A stretch of DNA of 24,827 bases from Spirochaetaceae bacterium UBA1306 (GTDB taxonomy: Bacteria > Spirochaetota > Spirochaetia > Treponematales > Rectinemataceae), in NCBI GenBank assembly GCA_002307245.1, contig DBTW01000142.1:1-24827 (forward strand), in the 5' to 3' direction. Positions 7,738 through 15,996 of the stretch are shown here, piece after piece. Every line of letters starts with the position of its first letter. Positions within the stretch are counted from its first letter, which is position 1. A model generated the notes under the pieces. It saw nothing but the letters and a program-made list of their open reading frames with translations. It did no database searches and was not told where the DNA came from. The translations under genes and the position numbers were made by a program.

Positions 7738-9540
7738 TTAGGAATCTAGCGCGGCGAGGGTTTCCCAGCGCGCGGTCTTGGCCTCGAGGAGGCCGAGGAC
7801 TTCGGAATAACGGCGCTTGGCCTGCCCCAACTCCTCGGGCCGGGGCGAGGGAGAGGAAAAGAGGGCCTCCAGGGCCGCCTTTTCGTCCTCGAGAGCGGAG
7901 ACCTCGTCGAGGAGGGAGGAAAGCTCCCGGCGCTCGGCGTAGGAGAGGCCCTTCTTCACGCGCTGCTTGGCCGCGGGCTCGGGCGGGATCGGCCGGGGCG
8001 GGGAGCTCGAGGACTCCTCGGTCTCGGCGAAGGCTCGGTAGTCGGCGTAGCGCCCGACGTACTCCCGAGCCCCGCCCTTGCCGTCGAGGACCAGGAGGGA
8101 ATCCGCGAGGCCGTCGAGGAAGGCTCGATCGTGGGACACGGCGAGGACGCAACCCGGGAAGTCCGAGAGGTAGTCCTCGAGGAGCTCGATGGTGTCTATG
8201 TCGAGATCGTTCGTGGGCTCGTCGAGGAGGAGGAAGTTGGGCGAGTCGGCGAGGAGCCGCACGAGCTGGACGCGGCGGAGCTCGCCGCCGGAGAGCCGGG
8301 AGAGTGGCAGATCGTGCATAGCCCGCGGAAAGAGGAAGCGCTCGAGGAGCTGCTCGGGATTGAGGACGCTGCCGTCGGCCATGGCGATGCGCTCGGCCTT
8401 CTCGCGGATGTAGCCGATGAGGGAGAGGCCGGGATCTATCGACGAGGCCGTCTGGTCGAAATAGGCGAAGTGGGTGTTCTCGCCCCGGTCGACCGCGCCT
8501 TCGTCGGGCGCGAGCCTCCCCGAGACGAGGTCGAGGAAGGTGGTCTTGCCCGAGCCGTTGGGCCCTACGAGGCCCAGCCTTTCCCCGGCCTTGAAGTCGC
8601 GGGAGAAGGGCGAGAGGACGACATGGCTCCCGTAGGCCTTGGACACGCCCTTAAGGACGAGGATCTTCTTGCCCAGGCGCCTGGCGGACGAGGAGAAGCC
8701 GTCCATGCCGGACTCCCGGACGAGGGCCTGGCCCTGCATGTCGCGGATCATGTCCTTGCGGCGCTCGCTCTTGGTAGCCCGGGCGCGGGCCCCGCGCCCC
8801 AGCCAGGCCAACTCTCGCTTGAGGTTCGTGAGCCGGCGCGACTCGGCCTTCTCCAGGTTGGCGTCCCGCTCGATGCGCCGCTCCAGATAGTCGGAGTAGG
8901 AGCCCGAATACTTGTATACGGCGCCCCGGTCGATCTCCATGATAGAGGAGCAGACCGCGTCGAGGAACCAGCGATCGTGGGTCACGAGGACGAAGCCCCC
9001 CTGGTATTGGAGGAGGCGGCGCTCGAGCCACTCGATCGTCTCGATATCGAGGTGGTTGGTGGGCTCGTCGAGGAGGAGGAGCTCGGCCTTCGGGGCGAGG
9101 GCGCGGGCGATAGCGGCCTTCTTGACCATGCCGCCCGACATCTCGGACATGGGGGCCCCAGGCTCGCAGAGGCCGAGCTCGGTGCAGAGCGAGGCGTAGG
9201 AGAGCTCGAGCTCGGCCCGTCCCTCCCAGTCCTCGCCCCGCCGCCCGCATTCCGCGACGAGGGAGGATCGCCCCCCGTAGAGGAAGGCCGACAGGCGTTG
9301 GCCCTCGGGGAAGGAAGGCCGCTGCTCCAGGAAGGAACAGCTGAGCCCCCGCTTGCGCGCGAGAACGCCTGCGTCCGGCTCGAGGGAACCCTCGACTATG
9401 CGGAGGAAGGTGGACTTGCCCCTGCCGTTGCGGCCTACGAAGCCGATCCGCTCGCCCGAGTCTATGCCCAGGCTCGCCCCCTCGAAGAGGGGCGATTCGC
9501 CGAGGGTCTTGGATACCGAGTCCAGGGTGATGAGATTCAC
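7738..9540 (-). CDS. uup: ABC-F ATPase, Uup type
   Basis: 600 residues with two ABC domains and no membrane segment. Domain 1 has Walker A GRNGRGKST (~36-44), signature MSGGMVKKA and Walker B LLLLDEPTNHLD. Domain 2 has Walker A GPNGSGKTT, signature LSGGELRRV and LLLDEPTNDLD. A basic linker (RRLTNLKRELAWLGRG, then KSERRKD) separates them. The last ~80 residues are a charged coiled coil (SYAERRELSSLLDEV to the end) like the DNA-binding C-terminal domain of Uup. ABC-F proteins act on the ribosome, and Uup is also linked to replication or transposon precise excision. GTG 9540 fits the family N terminus (MNLITLDSVSK). There is no Shine-Dalgarno, but a good -10 box ends 8 nt upstream, suggesting a leaderless mRNA. 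First gene of a three-gene operon. Confidence 0.92.
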   Translation of the reverse strand: MNLITLDSVSKTLGESPLFEGASLGIDSGERIGFVGRNGRGKSTFLRIVEGSLEPDAGVLARKRGLSCSFLEQRPSFPEGQRLSAFLYGGRSSLVAECGRRGEDWEGRAELELSYASLCTELGLCEPGAPMSEMSGGMVKKAAIARALAPKAELLLLDEPTNHLDIETIEWLERRLLQYQGGFVLVTHDRWFLDAVCSSIMEIDRGAVYKYSGSYSDYLERRIERDANLEKAESRRLTNLKRELAWLGRGARARATKSERRKDMIRDMQGQALVRESGMDGFSSSARRLGKKILVLKGVSKAYGSHVVLSPFSRDFKAGERLGLVGPNGSGKTTFLDLVSGRLAPDEGAVDRGENTHFAYFDQTASSIDPGLSLIGYIREKAERIAMADGSVLNPEQLLERFLFPRAMHDLPLSRLSGGELRRVQLVRLLADSPNFLLLDEPTNDLDIDTIELLEDYLSDFPGCVLAVSHDRAFLDGLADSLLVLDGKGGAREYVGRYADYRAFAETEESSSSPPRPIPPEPAAKQRVKKGLSYAERRELSSLLDEVSALEDEKAALEALFSSPSPRPEELGQAKRRYSEVLGLLEAKTARWETLAALDS

Positions 9541-9548
9541 GTAGCGCG

Positions 9549-9578
9549 ACTATACTCCGATGGGGGCAAGCGGGGCAA
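9549..9578 (-). promoter_or_regulatory. Sigma-70-type promoter for uup, predicted leaderless
   Basis: On the minus strand TTGCCC (9578-9573), an 18-bp spacer and TATAGT (9554-9549; 5/6). The predicted transcription start near 9542 is only 2 nt before GTG 9540. Confidence 0.5.
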
Positions 9579-9658
9579 TCGCGCGCGAATGGGTCTTTAT
9601 CTAGGGGGGGTTACGCGTTATTGTAGTACCAGGAGTCCGGCTCCCTTAAGGATGGCTC

Positions 9659-10123
9659 ATGAGCTTCAAGAATAGGTCGGGCATCGTCCTCGTCATCCTC
9701 GGCATCATCAGCATCCCCCTCGTCCGCTTCGGAGGCGGGGAATTGCTCCTCATCAGCGCCTTCCTCGTGGCCTTCGGCGCCGTCAAGATCGTCAAGGAGA
9801 TCGGCGTCGGCGATCGCGTCCGCGAGTTCCTGAGCTCGCAGCGCCGTTCTTCCCCCGAGGCAGACTCGAGGCCCCAAGGGCCCAGGATCGACCCCCTGCT
9901 GCCTGTCCGCGTGCTCAAGCTGGCCGAGTCGCACGAAGGCTGCCTCACTGTGAGCGTGGTGGCCATGGCCCTCAACGTCGGCCTCGACGAATGCCAGTCG
10001 GCGCTCGACGAGCTCGTCCGCAAGGGGGCGGCCAACGTCGACGTCGATCTCTCCACGGGCGTCGCCAGCTACCGCTTCCCCGAATTCCTCCCCCACACCA
10101 TAGAAGGCTCGGGCGCGCTTTAG
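9659..10123 (+). CDS. Membrane-anchored winged-helix-like protein
   Basis: 154 residues. Two short hydrophobic stretches (~9-24 and ~28-45) precede a basic, Ser/Pro-rich linker (~50-75). The ~75-145 part, LLPVRVLKLAESHEG then VVAMALNVGLDECQSALDELVRKGAA and a beta hairpin, reads like a winged helix: helix, turn, recognition helix (DECQSALDELV), wing. A cytoplasmic DNA- or protein-binding domain tethered to the membrane is inferred. AAGGA lies 6 nt before ATG 9659. It is divergent from uup and 3 bp before the RNA methyltransferase gene, so probably co-transcribed with it. Family not recognised. Confidence 0.7.
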   Translation: MSFKNRSGIVLVILGIISIPLVRFGGGELLLISAFLVAFGAVKIVKEIGVGDRVREFLSSQRRSSPEADSRPQGPRIDPLLPVRVLKLAESHEGCLTVSVVAMALNVGLDECQSALDELVRKGAANVDVDLSTGVASYRFPEFLPHTIEGSGAL

Positions 10124-10126
10124 GCG

Positions 10127-10837
10127 ATGGACGGACTCGTCGCGCTGGAAGGAGCCTTCCTCGTCGAGCGCGCCCTCGCGGCGGGGCTCCGGCTCGAGCG
10201 GCTCTATTGCGTGCCCGCCCGCGAGCCCTGGGCCCTCGCCCTCGCCGGGGCCGAGGGCGCCCTGCCGCCCCCGACCGTCCTGCGCGAGAGCGAGCTGGCC
10301 GAGATCGCCGGATATCCTTTCCATAGAGGCGTTTATGCCCTCGCCCCGAGGCCGGCCGAGCGCATTCCCGGGGACTGTCTTCCCGGGTTCGGGTCCGGGC
10401 GCGAGACTATCCTCGTCCTGCCGGAGCTCGCCGATCCCGAGAACCTCGGGGCCGCCTTCCGCAACGCCGCCGCCCTCGGCTGCCGAGCCCTCCTCCTCGG
10501 GCCGAACGGCCCCGACCCCCTCTGCCGGCGCGTCCTCCGCGTGTCCATGGGCTCCTGCCTCCGCCTGCCCTGGGCCCGGCTCCCCGACCCCGACTCCCTC
10601 GGCGGCCTCGGCTTCGAGACCGCCGCCTGCGTGCTCGATCCCGAGGCCCAGGATCTCCGTTCCTGGGCGAGGCCCGAGCGTCTCGCCCTCGTCCTCGGCA
10701 ACGAGGCCTTCGGCCTCTCGGAGCCCTGGCTCGCCGCCTGCCGGCATCGCGTAACGCTTCCCATGCTCGGGGGAGCCGACTCGCTCAACGTATCGACCGC
10801 AGCCGCGGTGTTCCTCTACGCCCTCTCGTCCGGATAG
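10127..10837 (+). CDS. SpoU/TrmH-family RNA 2'-O-ribose methyltransferase
   Basis: 236 residues. An N-terminal substrate-binding-like part (LEGAFLVERALAAGLRLERLY, and YPFHRGVYALA around 63-73) precedes the SPOUT knot with all three motifs: motif 1 LADPENLGAAFRNAAALG (~101-118, with Asn and the catalytic Arg112), motif 2 LVLGNEAFGLS (~188-198) and motif 3 LPMLGGADSLNVSTAAAVFL (~211-230). The family methylates a 2'-OH in tRNA or rRNA using S-adenosylmethionine. The exact nucleotide cannot be told from sequence. It starts 3 bp after the preceding stop with no clear ribosome site, so translation is probably coupled. Good agreement with family length. Confidence 0.9.
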   Translation: MDGLVALEGAFLVERALAAGLRLERLYCVPAREPWALALAGAEGALPPPTVLRESELAEIAGYPFHRGVYALAPRPAERIPGDCLPGFGSGRETILVLPELADPENLGAAFRNAAALGCRALLLGPNGPDPLCRRVLRVSMGSCLRLPWARLPDPDSLGGLGFETAACVLDPEAQDLRSWARPERLALVLGNEAFGLSEPWLAACRHRVTLPMLGGADSLNVSTAAAVFLYALSSG

Positions 10838-10847
10838 GAGGTCTCGA

Positions 10848-11801
10848 GTGCGCGCCCCGTTCCGATTCCTGCGCTCGATCAAGCTGGCGATAGGCCTCAT
10901 CGCCTACCTGTCCCTCGCCTGCGTGCTGGCCTCGCTCCTCCCCCAGGCCCGGGAGGATTCGTTCTACTACGCGGCCCTGCCCGGCGCCCTGGCCGCCCTC
11001 GTCGTGAAGACAGGCTTCTCGAACTACTTCAGGTCCCTGCTTTTCCTGATTCCCGCCTTCCTTCTCTTCGCCAACCTCTCCGCCTGCTCGGCCGGCCGCC
11101 TGGCTGCCCAGCTCAAGAAAGGGAGGCGGGAGCGGAGGCACGGCCCCGACATCCTCCACCTGGGCCTCGTCCTGCTCTTCCTCGGCGCGGTGCTCGGCCA
11201 GGCCGCGAAGGCCGGCCGCCCCGACTGGGACGGCTTCGTCCGGCTGGGCGTCGGAGAGTCCGTGCAGCTGCCGGGCGACAGGCTCCTCACCCTCTCGGGC
11301 CTCGAGGCCCAGCGCTACGACGACGGCAGGCCCAGGGACTGGATCAGCACCGTCAGCTTGAGTAAGGACGGCAAGGGGCTCGGGCCCGAGCGAGCCATCA
11401 GGGTGAATCACCCGCTGCGGCTCGGCGCCCTGTCGATCTACCAGGCTTCCTACGGCGTCGACCGGGTGCTCGAGCTGGCCGCGCCCTCGGGCGAGACGCG
11501 GAGCCTCGCCACCGGCGAGAGCCTCGCCACCGATTCGGGCAGGATACTGCTCATGTCGGTGGACTTGGACACGGACTCGGCCCTGGCCAGCGAGGAAGGC
11601 CCCGGCGGGACGAGGACACTGCGCCTCGAAAAGGGCGAAAAGGCGGGAGCCTTCACCGTGATCGGGGCAAAAGAGATCGGCCTGTCCGGACTGCGCGCGT
11701 CCTATGACCCAGCCTTTCCCGCCATACTCGCGGCCCTGGCCATCTCGGCCCTCGGCATCTTCATCACCTTCGCCCGCAAGATCGGAGACATGAGACCATG
11801 A
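10848..11801 (+). CDS. resB: ResB-like cytochrome c biogenesis protein (compact form)
   Basis: 317 residues from GTG, with GGAGG 6 nt upstream. Membrane helices lie near 12-30, 60-80 and 98-115 and at the C terminus (~283-305), with a periplasmic domain between them. The hallmark NHPLRLGALSIYQASYG (~184-200) matches the conserved ResB stretch that contains the NxPL and YQxSYG motifs and a His. ResB with CcsA forms the system II haem lyase, moving haem across the membrane and attaching it to CxxCH apocytochromes. It is shorter than the ~450-600 residues common in this family but has both ends. The stop overlaps the ccsA start (ATGA), confirming the pair. No c-type cytochrome gene is in the window. 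Confidence 0.88.
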   Translation: MRAPFRFLRSIKLAIGLIAYLSLACVLASLLPQAREDSFYYAALPGALAALVVKTGFSNYFRSLLFLIPAFLLFANLSACSAGRLAAQLKKGRRERRHGPDILHLGLVLLFLGAVLGQAAKAGRPDWDGFVRLGVGESVQLPGDRLLTLSGLEAQRYDDGRPRDWISTVSLSKDGKGLGPERAIRVNHPLRLGALSIYQASYGVDRVLELAAPSGETRSLATGESLATDSGRILLMSVDLDTDSALASEEGPGGTRTLRLEKGEKAGAFTVIGAKEIGLSGLRASYDPAFPAILAALAISALGIFITFARKIGDMRP

Positions 11802-12604
11802 ATGCGCTGCCCAGCATCGCCCTAGCCCTGATCGTCGCCTCGGCGGCCATCCAGGCCGCGTTCCTGTTCCGCAGGGATCGCCGCCTCGACCCGGCCTCGC
11901 ACTGGATACTCCTCGGGGCCTTCGCCGCCCTCGCCGCGACCGGGATCGGACGGAGCCTGGCCATCGGCTTCCCGGCCCTGACCGGCAGTTTCGACGCCCT
12001 CGCGCTCTTCTCGGCCTGCGTCTGCCTCATCGCCTGGGCCTACCGCGCCCAGGGCGGGAGTCGGAAGCCCGCGCTGGTCTTCGTCCCCGAGCTCCAGTTC
12101 GGGGCGACGATGGCGGCCGCGGCCCTCCTGGCCATCGCGAGCTCGCCCATCGCGCCCAGGGAAGTCCTGGCTCCCATTCCCGCCCTACGCTCGGCCTGGC
12201 TCGTGGCCCACGTCTCCTTGAGCATCATCGGCGAGTCCTTCTTCGCGGTTTCCTTCGTCGCCTCCCTCGCCTTCCTCGCGAGCCGCGACGAGGCCAAGCG
12301 CTTGGAATACGACAAGGTCGCCTATGCGTCGGTGGCCGCGGGATACCCTATCTTCACCGTCGGCGCCCTGGTCTTCGGCGCGATCTGGGCCGAGCAGGCT
12401 TGGGGCTCATGGTGGTCCTGGGACCCGAAGGAGATCTGGGCGCTGGTCACCTGGCTGGCGTATACGGCCTACCTGCACCTGCGTCTCGTGCGGAACCGCA
12501 GGGACGCCCTGCCCGCAATAGTGGCGGCGGCCGGCTTCCTCTGCGCCCTCTTCACCTTTTTAGGCGTGAATTTCCTGTTGCCCGGCCTGCATTCCTACAA
12601 CTAG
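11798..12604 (+). CDS. ccsA: CcsA/ResC haem-handling cytochrome c assembly protein
   Basis: 268 residues, about eight membrane helices. The tryptophan-rich WWSWDPKE motif (205-212) is the signature of the CcmC/CcmF/CcsA haem-handling family. Candidate haem-ligand His residues are His139 (AHVSLSIIGE), His227 (YLHLRL) and His266 (LPGLHSY). Works with ResB to ligate haem to cytochrome c in the periplasm. Start ATG 11798 overlaps the resB stop by ATGA. The final TAG lies in CTAG (12601-12604), which also encodes the stop of the convergent small membrane-protein gene. Confidence 0.92.
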   Translation: MNALPSIALALIVASAAIQAAFLFRRDRRLDPASHWILLGAFAALAATGIGRSLAIGFPALTGSFDALALFSACVCLIAWAYRAQGGSRKPALVFVPELQFGATMAAAALLAIASSPIAPREVLAPIPALRSAWLVAHVSLSIIGESFFAVSFVASLAFLASRDEAKRLEYDKVAYASVAAGYPIFTVGALVFGAIWAEQAWGSWWSWDPKEIWALVTWLAYTAYLHLRLVRNRRDALPAIVAAAGFLCALFTFLGVNFLLPGLHSYN

Positions 12605-12843
12605 GCGAGGACCAGGGCCGCGAGCTCCGCGACGAGGAGGATGATGGCCGCCCAGGATGCCAGCTCCACGAGGAGGAGCCCGCGGGCCAGCGATTCGCCG
12701 GAGGTCGCCCTCCAGAAATCCACCTCGAGGAGGTATCCGTTGGCCCGGCCGAGCCGGCGCAGGGCGAGGCGCTTCATCATGGTCCTGGACAGCAGGGCCA
12801 TGGCCACGGCGGCAAAGAGCAGGATCAAATCCAAGCTATCCAT
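12601..12843 (-). CDS. Small membrane protein convergent with ccsA
   Basis: 80 residues with membrane segments near 5-20 (LILLFAAVAMALLS) and 53-79, separated by a basic stretch (MKRLALRRLGRANGYLLEVDFWRA). No family recognised. The start is supported by AAGG about 5 nt upstream and by an extended -10 (TGATATATT, minus strand, box at 12860-12855) that predicts a leader of about 5 nt. The -35 match is poor. The stop shares CTAG with ccsA. A genuine small gene is likelier than chance because of the two clean hydrophobic segments and promoter, but it remains hypothetical. Confidence 0.55.
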   Translation of the reverse strand: MDSLDLILLFAAVAMALLSRTMMKRLALRRLGRANGYLLEVDFWRATSGESLARGLLLVELASWAAIILLVAELAALVLA

Positions 12844-12913
12844 AATGCCTTAGGAATATATCACGCTTTCGCGCAACGCGCCAGTTCCTCGCCCCGCCCC
12901 GTCCCCGCACCGA

Positions 12914-12942
12914 TTGACCAGATATAGCCCGCGAACTAGTCT
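12914..12942 (+). promoter_or_regulatory. Promoter for CLC gene, predicted start exactly at the ACG codon
   Basis: TTGACC (12914-12919; 5/6), a 17-bp spacer and TAGTCT (12937-12942; 3/6). The predicted +1 at 12949 is the A of ACG, the proposed first codon of the CLC gene. Confidence 0.4.
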
Positions 12943-12948
12943 ATCCCC

Positions 12949-14748
12949 ACGAAAACGCCCTTCAAGCGAAACGCCCGCAAGCCGAGGGAGGCCGCAATCT
13001 CCCCCCAGGCGGCCTTCTACGCGGCCTGCGCCTTCATCGGCCTGGCCGGAGGCGCAGCCGCGATACTGCTCAAGCAGGCGGTCTCGTCGCTGGAGACCCT
13101 GCTCCGAGGGGCCGCCGAGTCCTCCGACCTCAATTACCTCATCCTGGCCCTGCCTCCCCTGGGCCTGATTCTCACGGCCGTCTTCATCCGCTACGTCGCG
13201 AAGGCTGATCTCTCGCATGGAGTCACGAAGGTCCTCGCCGCCATCGCCCGCGACGGCGGCCGCCTGCCCTCCAAGATGATCTGGGCGCCCCTCGCGGGCT
13301 GCACGATAACGGTCGGCTTCGGCGGCTCGGTCGGGATGGAGGCCCCCATCATGCACGCGGGCTCGGCCATCGGCTCGGCCGTCGGCAAGCGCCTGGGCCT
13401 GGACTACCGCCGCCGCGTCCTCCTGGTCGGCTGCGGCACGGCGGCGGCCGTCGCGGCCATATTCAAGGCCCCCGTCGCGGGGGCCCTCTTCGCGATCGAG
13501 ATCCTGATGATCGACTTCACCGCCCAGGTGGCCGTCCCCCTCCTCGTCTCCTCGGTCACGGGAGCCCTGATGTCCAAGATCGTCTCGGGCTCGGACCTCG
13601 AGTTCGAGTTCGCGATCTTCCAGCCCTTCGACTATCGGAACGTCCCTTTCTACCTCGTCCTCGGGGCCCTCTGCGGGCTGGTCGCGGCCTACCTGCGGTC
13701 CTCGCAGAAGTGGGCGGGCCGGGCCATGGGCCGCATCGAGCGGCCCTACCTCAAGGCCCTCGCCGGGGGCCTCGCCCTCGCGCCCCTCATCCTCCTCTAC
13801 CCGCCGCTCTTCGGCGAAGGCTACTCGAGCATGAAGTCGATGCTGAGCGGCAAGTCCTTCGCCCTCGTCGCCAATAGCCCCTTCCTCGGCATCGACACGG
13901 ACGGCTGGGCCTTCGTGGCCTACATGAGCATCCTCGTCCTGGCAAAGGGAGCGGCCACTTCCATCACGGGGGCGGCCGGGGGCGTGGGAGGAGTCTTCGC
14001 CCCCAGCCTCTTCATGGGATCGGTCACGGGCTTCGTCCTCGCGCGGGCCCTCAAGCTCGTCGGGATCCCCTTCGCGAACGAGCTCAACTTTGCCCTCGTG
14101 GGCATGGCGGGAGTCCTCGCGGCCCTCCTCAAGGCTCCCCTCACCTCGGTCTTCCTCATCGCCGAGATCACCGGCGGCTACCAGCTCCTCGTGCCCCTCA
14201 TCTGCACCGCGGGCGTGGCCTACGTGATCGGCCGGCGCTTCAGCCCCTACTCGATCTACGCCGAGCCCCTCGCCCTTCGCCACGAGCTGGTCACGCACCA
14301 GAAGGACAAGGCCGCCCTCACCCTCCTCGACCCGGGCGAGCTCGTCGAGTCTGACTTCCTCGCCCTCCCGCCGGACGCCCCAATAGCCGATCTCGCCCGC
14401 AGCGCCCTGGCGACGCGGCGATCCTACCTGCCCGTCATCGACGAGGAAGGCTTCCTCCTCGGGATCGTGCACTTCGACGAAGTGCGGCGGATACTCCTCG
14501 CATCCTCCTCGGGCAAGGGCAAGGGCGGCATGAAGGATCTCTGCGTAAGCGACGTCGCCTCGGCCCCGACGACCGTGATAGGCCCGGGCATGGGCATGGA
14601 CAGGGTCTTTGCCCTATTCGAGCAGAGCGGGGCCGAGGAGCTGCCCTTCCTGGGCGCCGACGGCCGCTTCATAGGATTCATCTCCAAGGCCAAGTCCCTC
14701 GGAGCGTATCGAGCCAAGCTACTGGAACTCCTAGAGGAATCCGAATGA
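12949..14748 (+). CDS. CLC-family chloride channel/transporter with C-terminal CBS pair, non-canonical start
   Basis: About 599 residues if translation starts at ACG 12949. Homology is clear well before the first in-frame ATG (13276): AAFYAACAFIGLAGGAAAILL is a typical first CLC helix, and SHGVTKVLAAIARDGG occupies the place of the first selectivity segment. Other landmarks are GFGGSVGMEAP with gating Glu131 (the GxExP motif), GVFAP near 349-353 (GxFxP motif) and a CBS pair at about 465-597. The canonical GSGIP sequence is replaced by DLSHGV. No ATG, GTG or TTG exists in frame between the stop at 12937 and 13276. Catalyses Cl- movement (channel or Cl-/H+ exchange) across the inner membrane. 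The stop overlaps the next gene as ATGA. The exact start is inferred. Confidence 0.85.
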   Translation, partial: TKTPFKRNARKPREAAISPQAAFYAACAFIGLAGGAAAILLKQAVSSLETLLRGAAESSDLNYLILALPPLGLILTAVFIRYVAKADLSHGVTKVLAAIARDGGRLPSKMIWAPLAGCTITVGFGGSVGMEAPIMHAGSAIGSAVGKRLGLDYRRRVLLVGCGTAAAVAAIFKAPVAGALFAIEILMIDFTAQVAVPLLVSSVTGALMSKIVSGSDLEFEFAIFQPFDYRNVPFYLVLGALCGLVAAYLRSSQKWAGRAMGRIERPYLKALAGGLALAPLILLYPPLFGEGYSSMKSMLSGKSFALVANSPFLGIDTDGWAFVAYMSILVLAKGAATSITGAAGGVGGVFAPSLFMGSVTGFVLARALKLVGIPFANELNFALVGMAGVLAALLKAPLTSVFLIAEITGGYQLLVPLICTAGVAYVIGRRFSPYSIYAEPLALRHELVTHQKDKAALTLLDPGELVESDFLALPPDAPIADLARSALATRRSYLPVIDEEGFLLGIVHFDEVRRILLASSSGKGKGGMKDLCVSDVASAPTTVIGPGMGMDRVFALFEQSGAEELPFLGADGRFIGFISKAKSLGAYRAKLLELLEESE

Positions 14749-15527
14749 CCAATGCCATCGAGCTCAAGGAAGCCACCGTGATCCGCGGCGGCCGCACCGT
14801 GCTCAAGTCCGTCGACCTCGTCTTGCGCCCCCGCGAGCACGCCTGCATACTCGGCCCCAACGGCTCGGGCAAGTCCACTATCGTCAAGCTGATCTCGGGG
14901 GAGCTCTCGCCCCTGTATCGCGAACCCGCGGCCATCCGGCTCTTCGGCCAGGAGCGCTGGGAGCTCTTCGCCCTCAGGAAGCGCCTCGGCATCGTGTCCG
15001 ACTCCCTCCAGGCCAGCCAGGCGGTCGACGAGAGCGTCATGGACACCATACTCTCGGGTTTCTATGGCGGCGTGGGCCTGCCCCTGCGCGAAACGGCCCG
15101 AGCGGACATGGCAAACAAGGCGCGAGAGGCCGCCGAGCTCCTCGGGGTCGGGGCCATCCTCGACAGGAGGGCCTTCGAGCTCTCCTCGGGGCAGATGCGT
15201 CGGGTGCTGGTAGCCCGCGCCCTCGTCCACGACCCGGAGATGCTCCTCCTCGACGAGCCCTACGCCTCCCTCGACATAGCCGCCCGCCACAGCTTCGGCG
15301 CCTGCGTGCGGGGCCTCGCCGCGCGGGGCCAGGCTATCATCCTCGTCACCCACGAGCTCTCGGAGATCCCGCCCGAGATAGGCCGGGTGATACTCGTGAA
15401 GGACGGTGAGATCATCGCCGACGGCCCCAAGGCGGAAATCCTGAACACGCGGCTGATTTCCGAGCTCTTCGGCCTGCCATTATCGGTCACCGAAGAACGA
15501 GGCCACTATCGCGCGCTTCCTCGATGA
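14745..15527 (+). CDS. ABC transporter ATP-binding protein without a visible permease
   Basis: 260 residues, a single ABC domain: Walker A GPNGSGKST (~38-46), signature LSSGQMRR, Walker B MLLLDEPYASLD, switch His in LVTHELSE. The insert between Walker A and the signature (RLFGQERWELFALRKRLGIVSDSLQ) resembles the YlmA/ModF-like branch of ATPases that often lack a partner permease. The start overlaps the CLC stop (ATGA), so the two are co-translated. No transmembrane or solute-binding gene lies beside it. Substrate unknown; the role could be regulatory or it could pair with a permease elsewhere. Confidence 0.85.
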   Translation: MTNAIELKEATVIRGGRTVLKSVDLVLRPREHACILGPNGSGKSTIVKLISGELSPLYREPAAIRLFGQERWELFALRKRLGIVSDSLQASQAVDESVMDTILSGFYGGVGLPLRETARADMANKAREAAELLGVGAILDRRAFELSSGQMRRVLVARALVHDPEMLLLDEPYASLDIAARHSFGACVRGLAARGQAIILVTHELSEIPPEIGRVILVKDGEIIADGPKAEILNTRLISELFGLPLSVTEERGHYRALPR

Positions 15528-15567
15528 ATGGCTCGTCGGTGACCCCCGCGAAGAGAGAAGGTTCCTC

Positions 15568-15968
15568 ATGAGCGAAGAGCTGATCGCCTACCTGTCCCGC
15601 TACATGCCCATCTCGGCCGATCTGGCCCTGGCTCTCGCGAAGAGCGCTCCTCGCATCACCTGGAGTGCCTCGAGGATACCCTCGCCGTGGTGGCTACCCC
15701 CGAGCGGGAACGGCGGATGCTAGCCGAGTTTCCCCAGCTGAAGTCGGTCTGCCTCGCGATGACCGAGATCATGGCCGAGAAGCTGCAGGAGAGCCTGGCC
15801 CGGTACCGGACCTCCAGTCCCGAGGAGCGCTACCGAGACCTGATGGAAGGTCGGCCCGAGCTCATGCAGCGGATACCCCAATACCAGATCGCCAGATACC
15901 TCGGCGTCCGGCCCGAGTCCCTCTCCCGGATACGCAAGCGGCTCTCCCGCCCCCTGGATAAGGACTGA
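15568..15968 (+). pseudogene. Crp/Fnr-family regulator with deleted effector domain and frameshift
   Basis: ATG 15568 has AGAAGG 6 nt upstream and opens with MSEELIAYLSRYMPISADLALALAKSA, the usual N terminus of this family, in one frame that stops at TAG 15721. From about 15651 a second frame continues as HHLECLEDTLAVVATPERERRM, then the dimerisation helix and the HTH QYQIARYLGVRPESLSRIRKRL to 15968. About 70-80 residues of the cNMP-type barrel between the two parts are missing and the frames differ, so an intact protein cannot be made. The HTH has E-x-x-S-R, the pattern of FNR Glu209, Ser212 and Arg213, which reads TTGAT half-sites. A short product from GTG 15687 (93 residues) keeping the HTH is possible. 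Confidence 0.75.
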
Positions 15969-15982
15969 AATCCCGATCGATC

Positions 15983-15996
15983 TTAACCTAGATCAA
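15983..15996. promoter_or_regulatory. FNR-like operator, class II position
   Basis: TTAACCTAGATCAA matches the FNR consensus TTGAT-N4-ATCAA at 8 of 10 positions (right half perfect). Its centre (15989.5) is 41.5 bp upstream of the start predicted from the adjoining promoter, the classic class II activator position for Crp/Fnr proteins. The Crp/Fnr-like remnant lies just upstream and has an ExxSR recognition helix. Confidence 0.5.

Noticed and set aside
8131..9675. Long plus-strand open frame antisense to uup
   Set aside because: Glu/Gly/Leu shadow of an ABC-F gene with complete Walker and signature motifs on the other strand.
13276..13278. ATG 13276 as the CLC start
   Set aside because: Would remove the first helices and the first ion-binding segment, which are clearly encoded upstream in the same frame.
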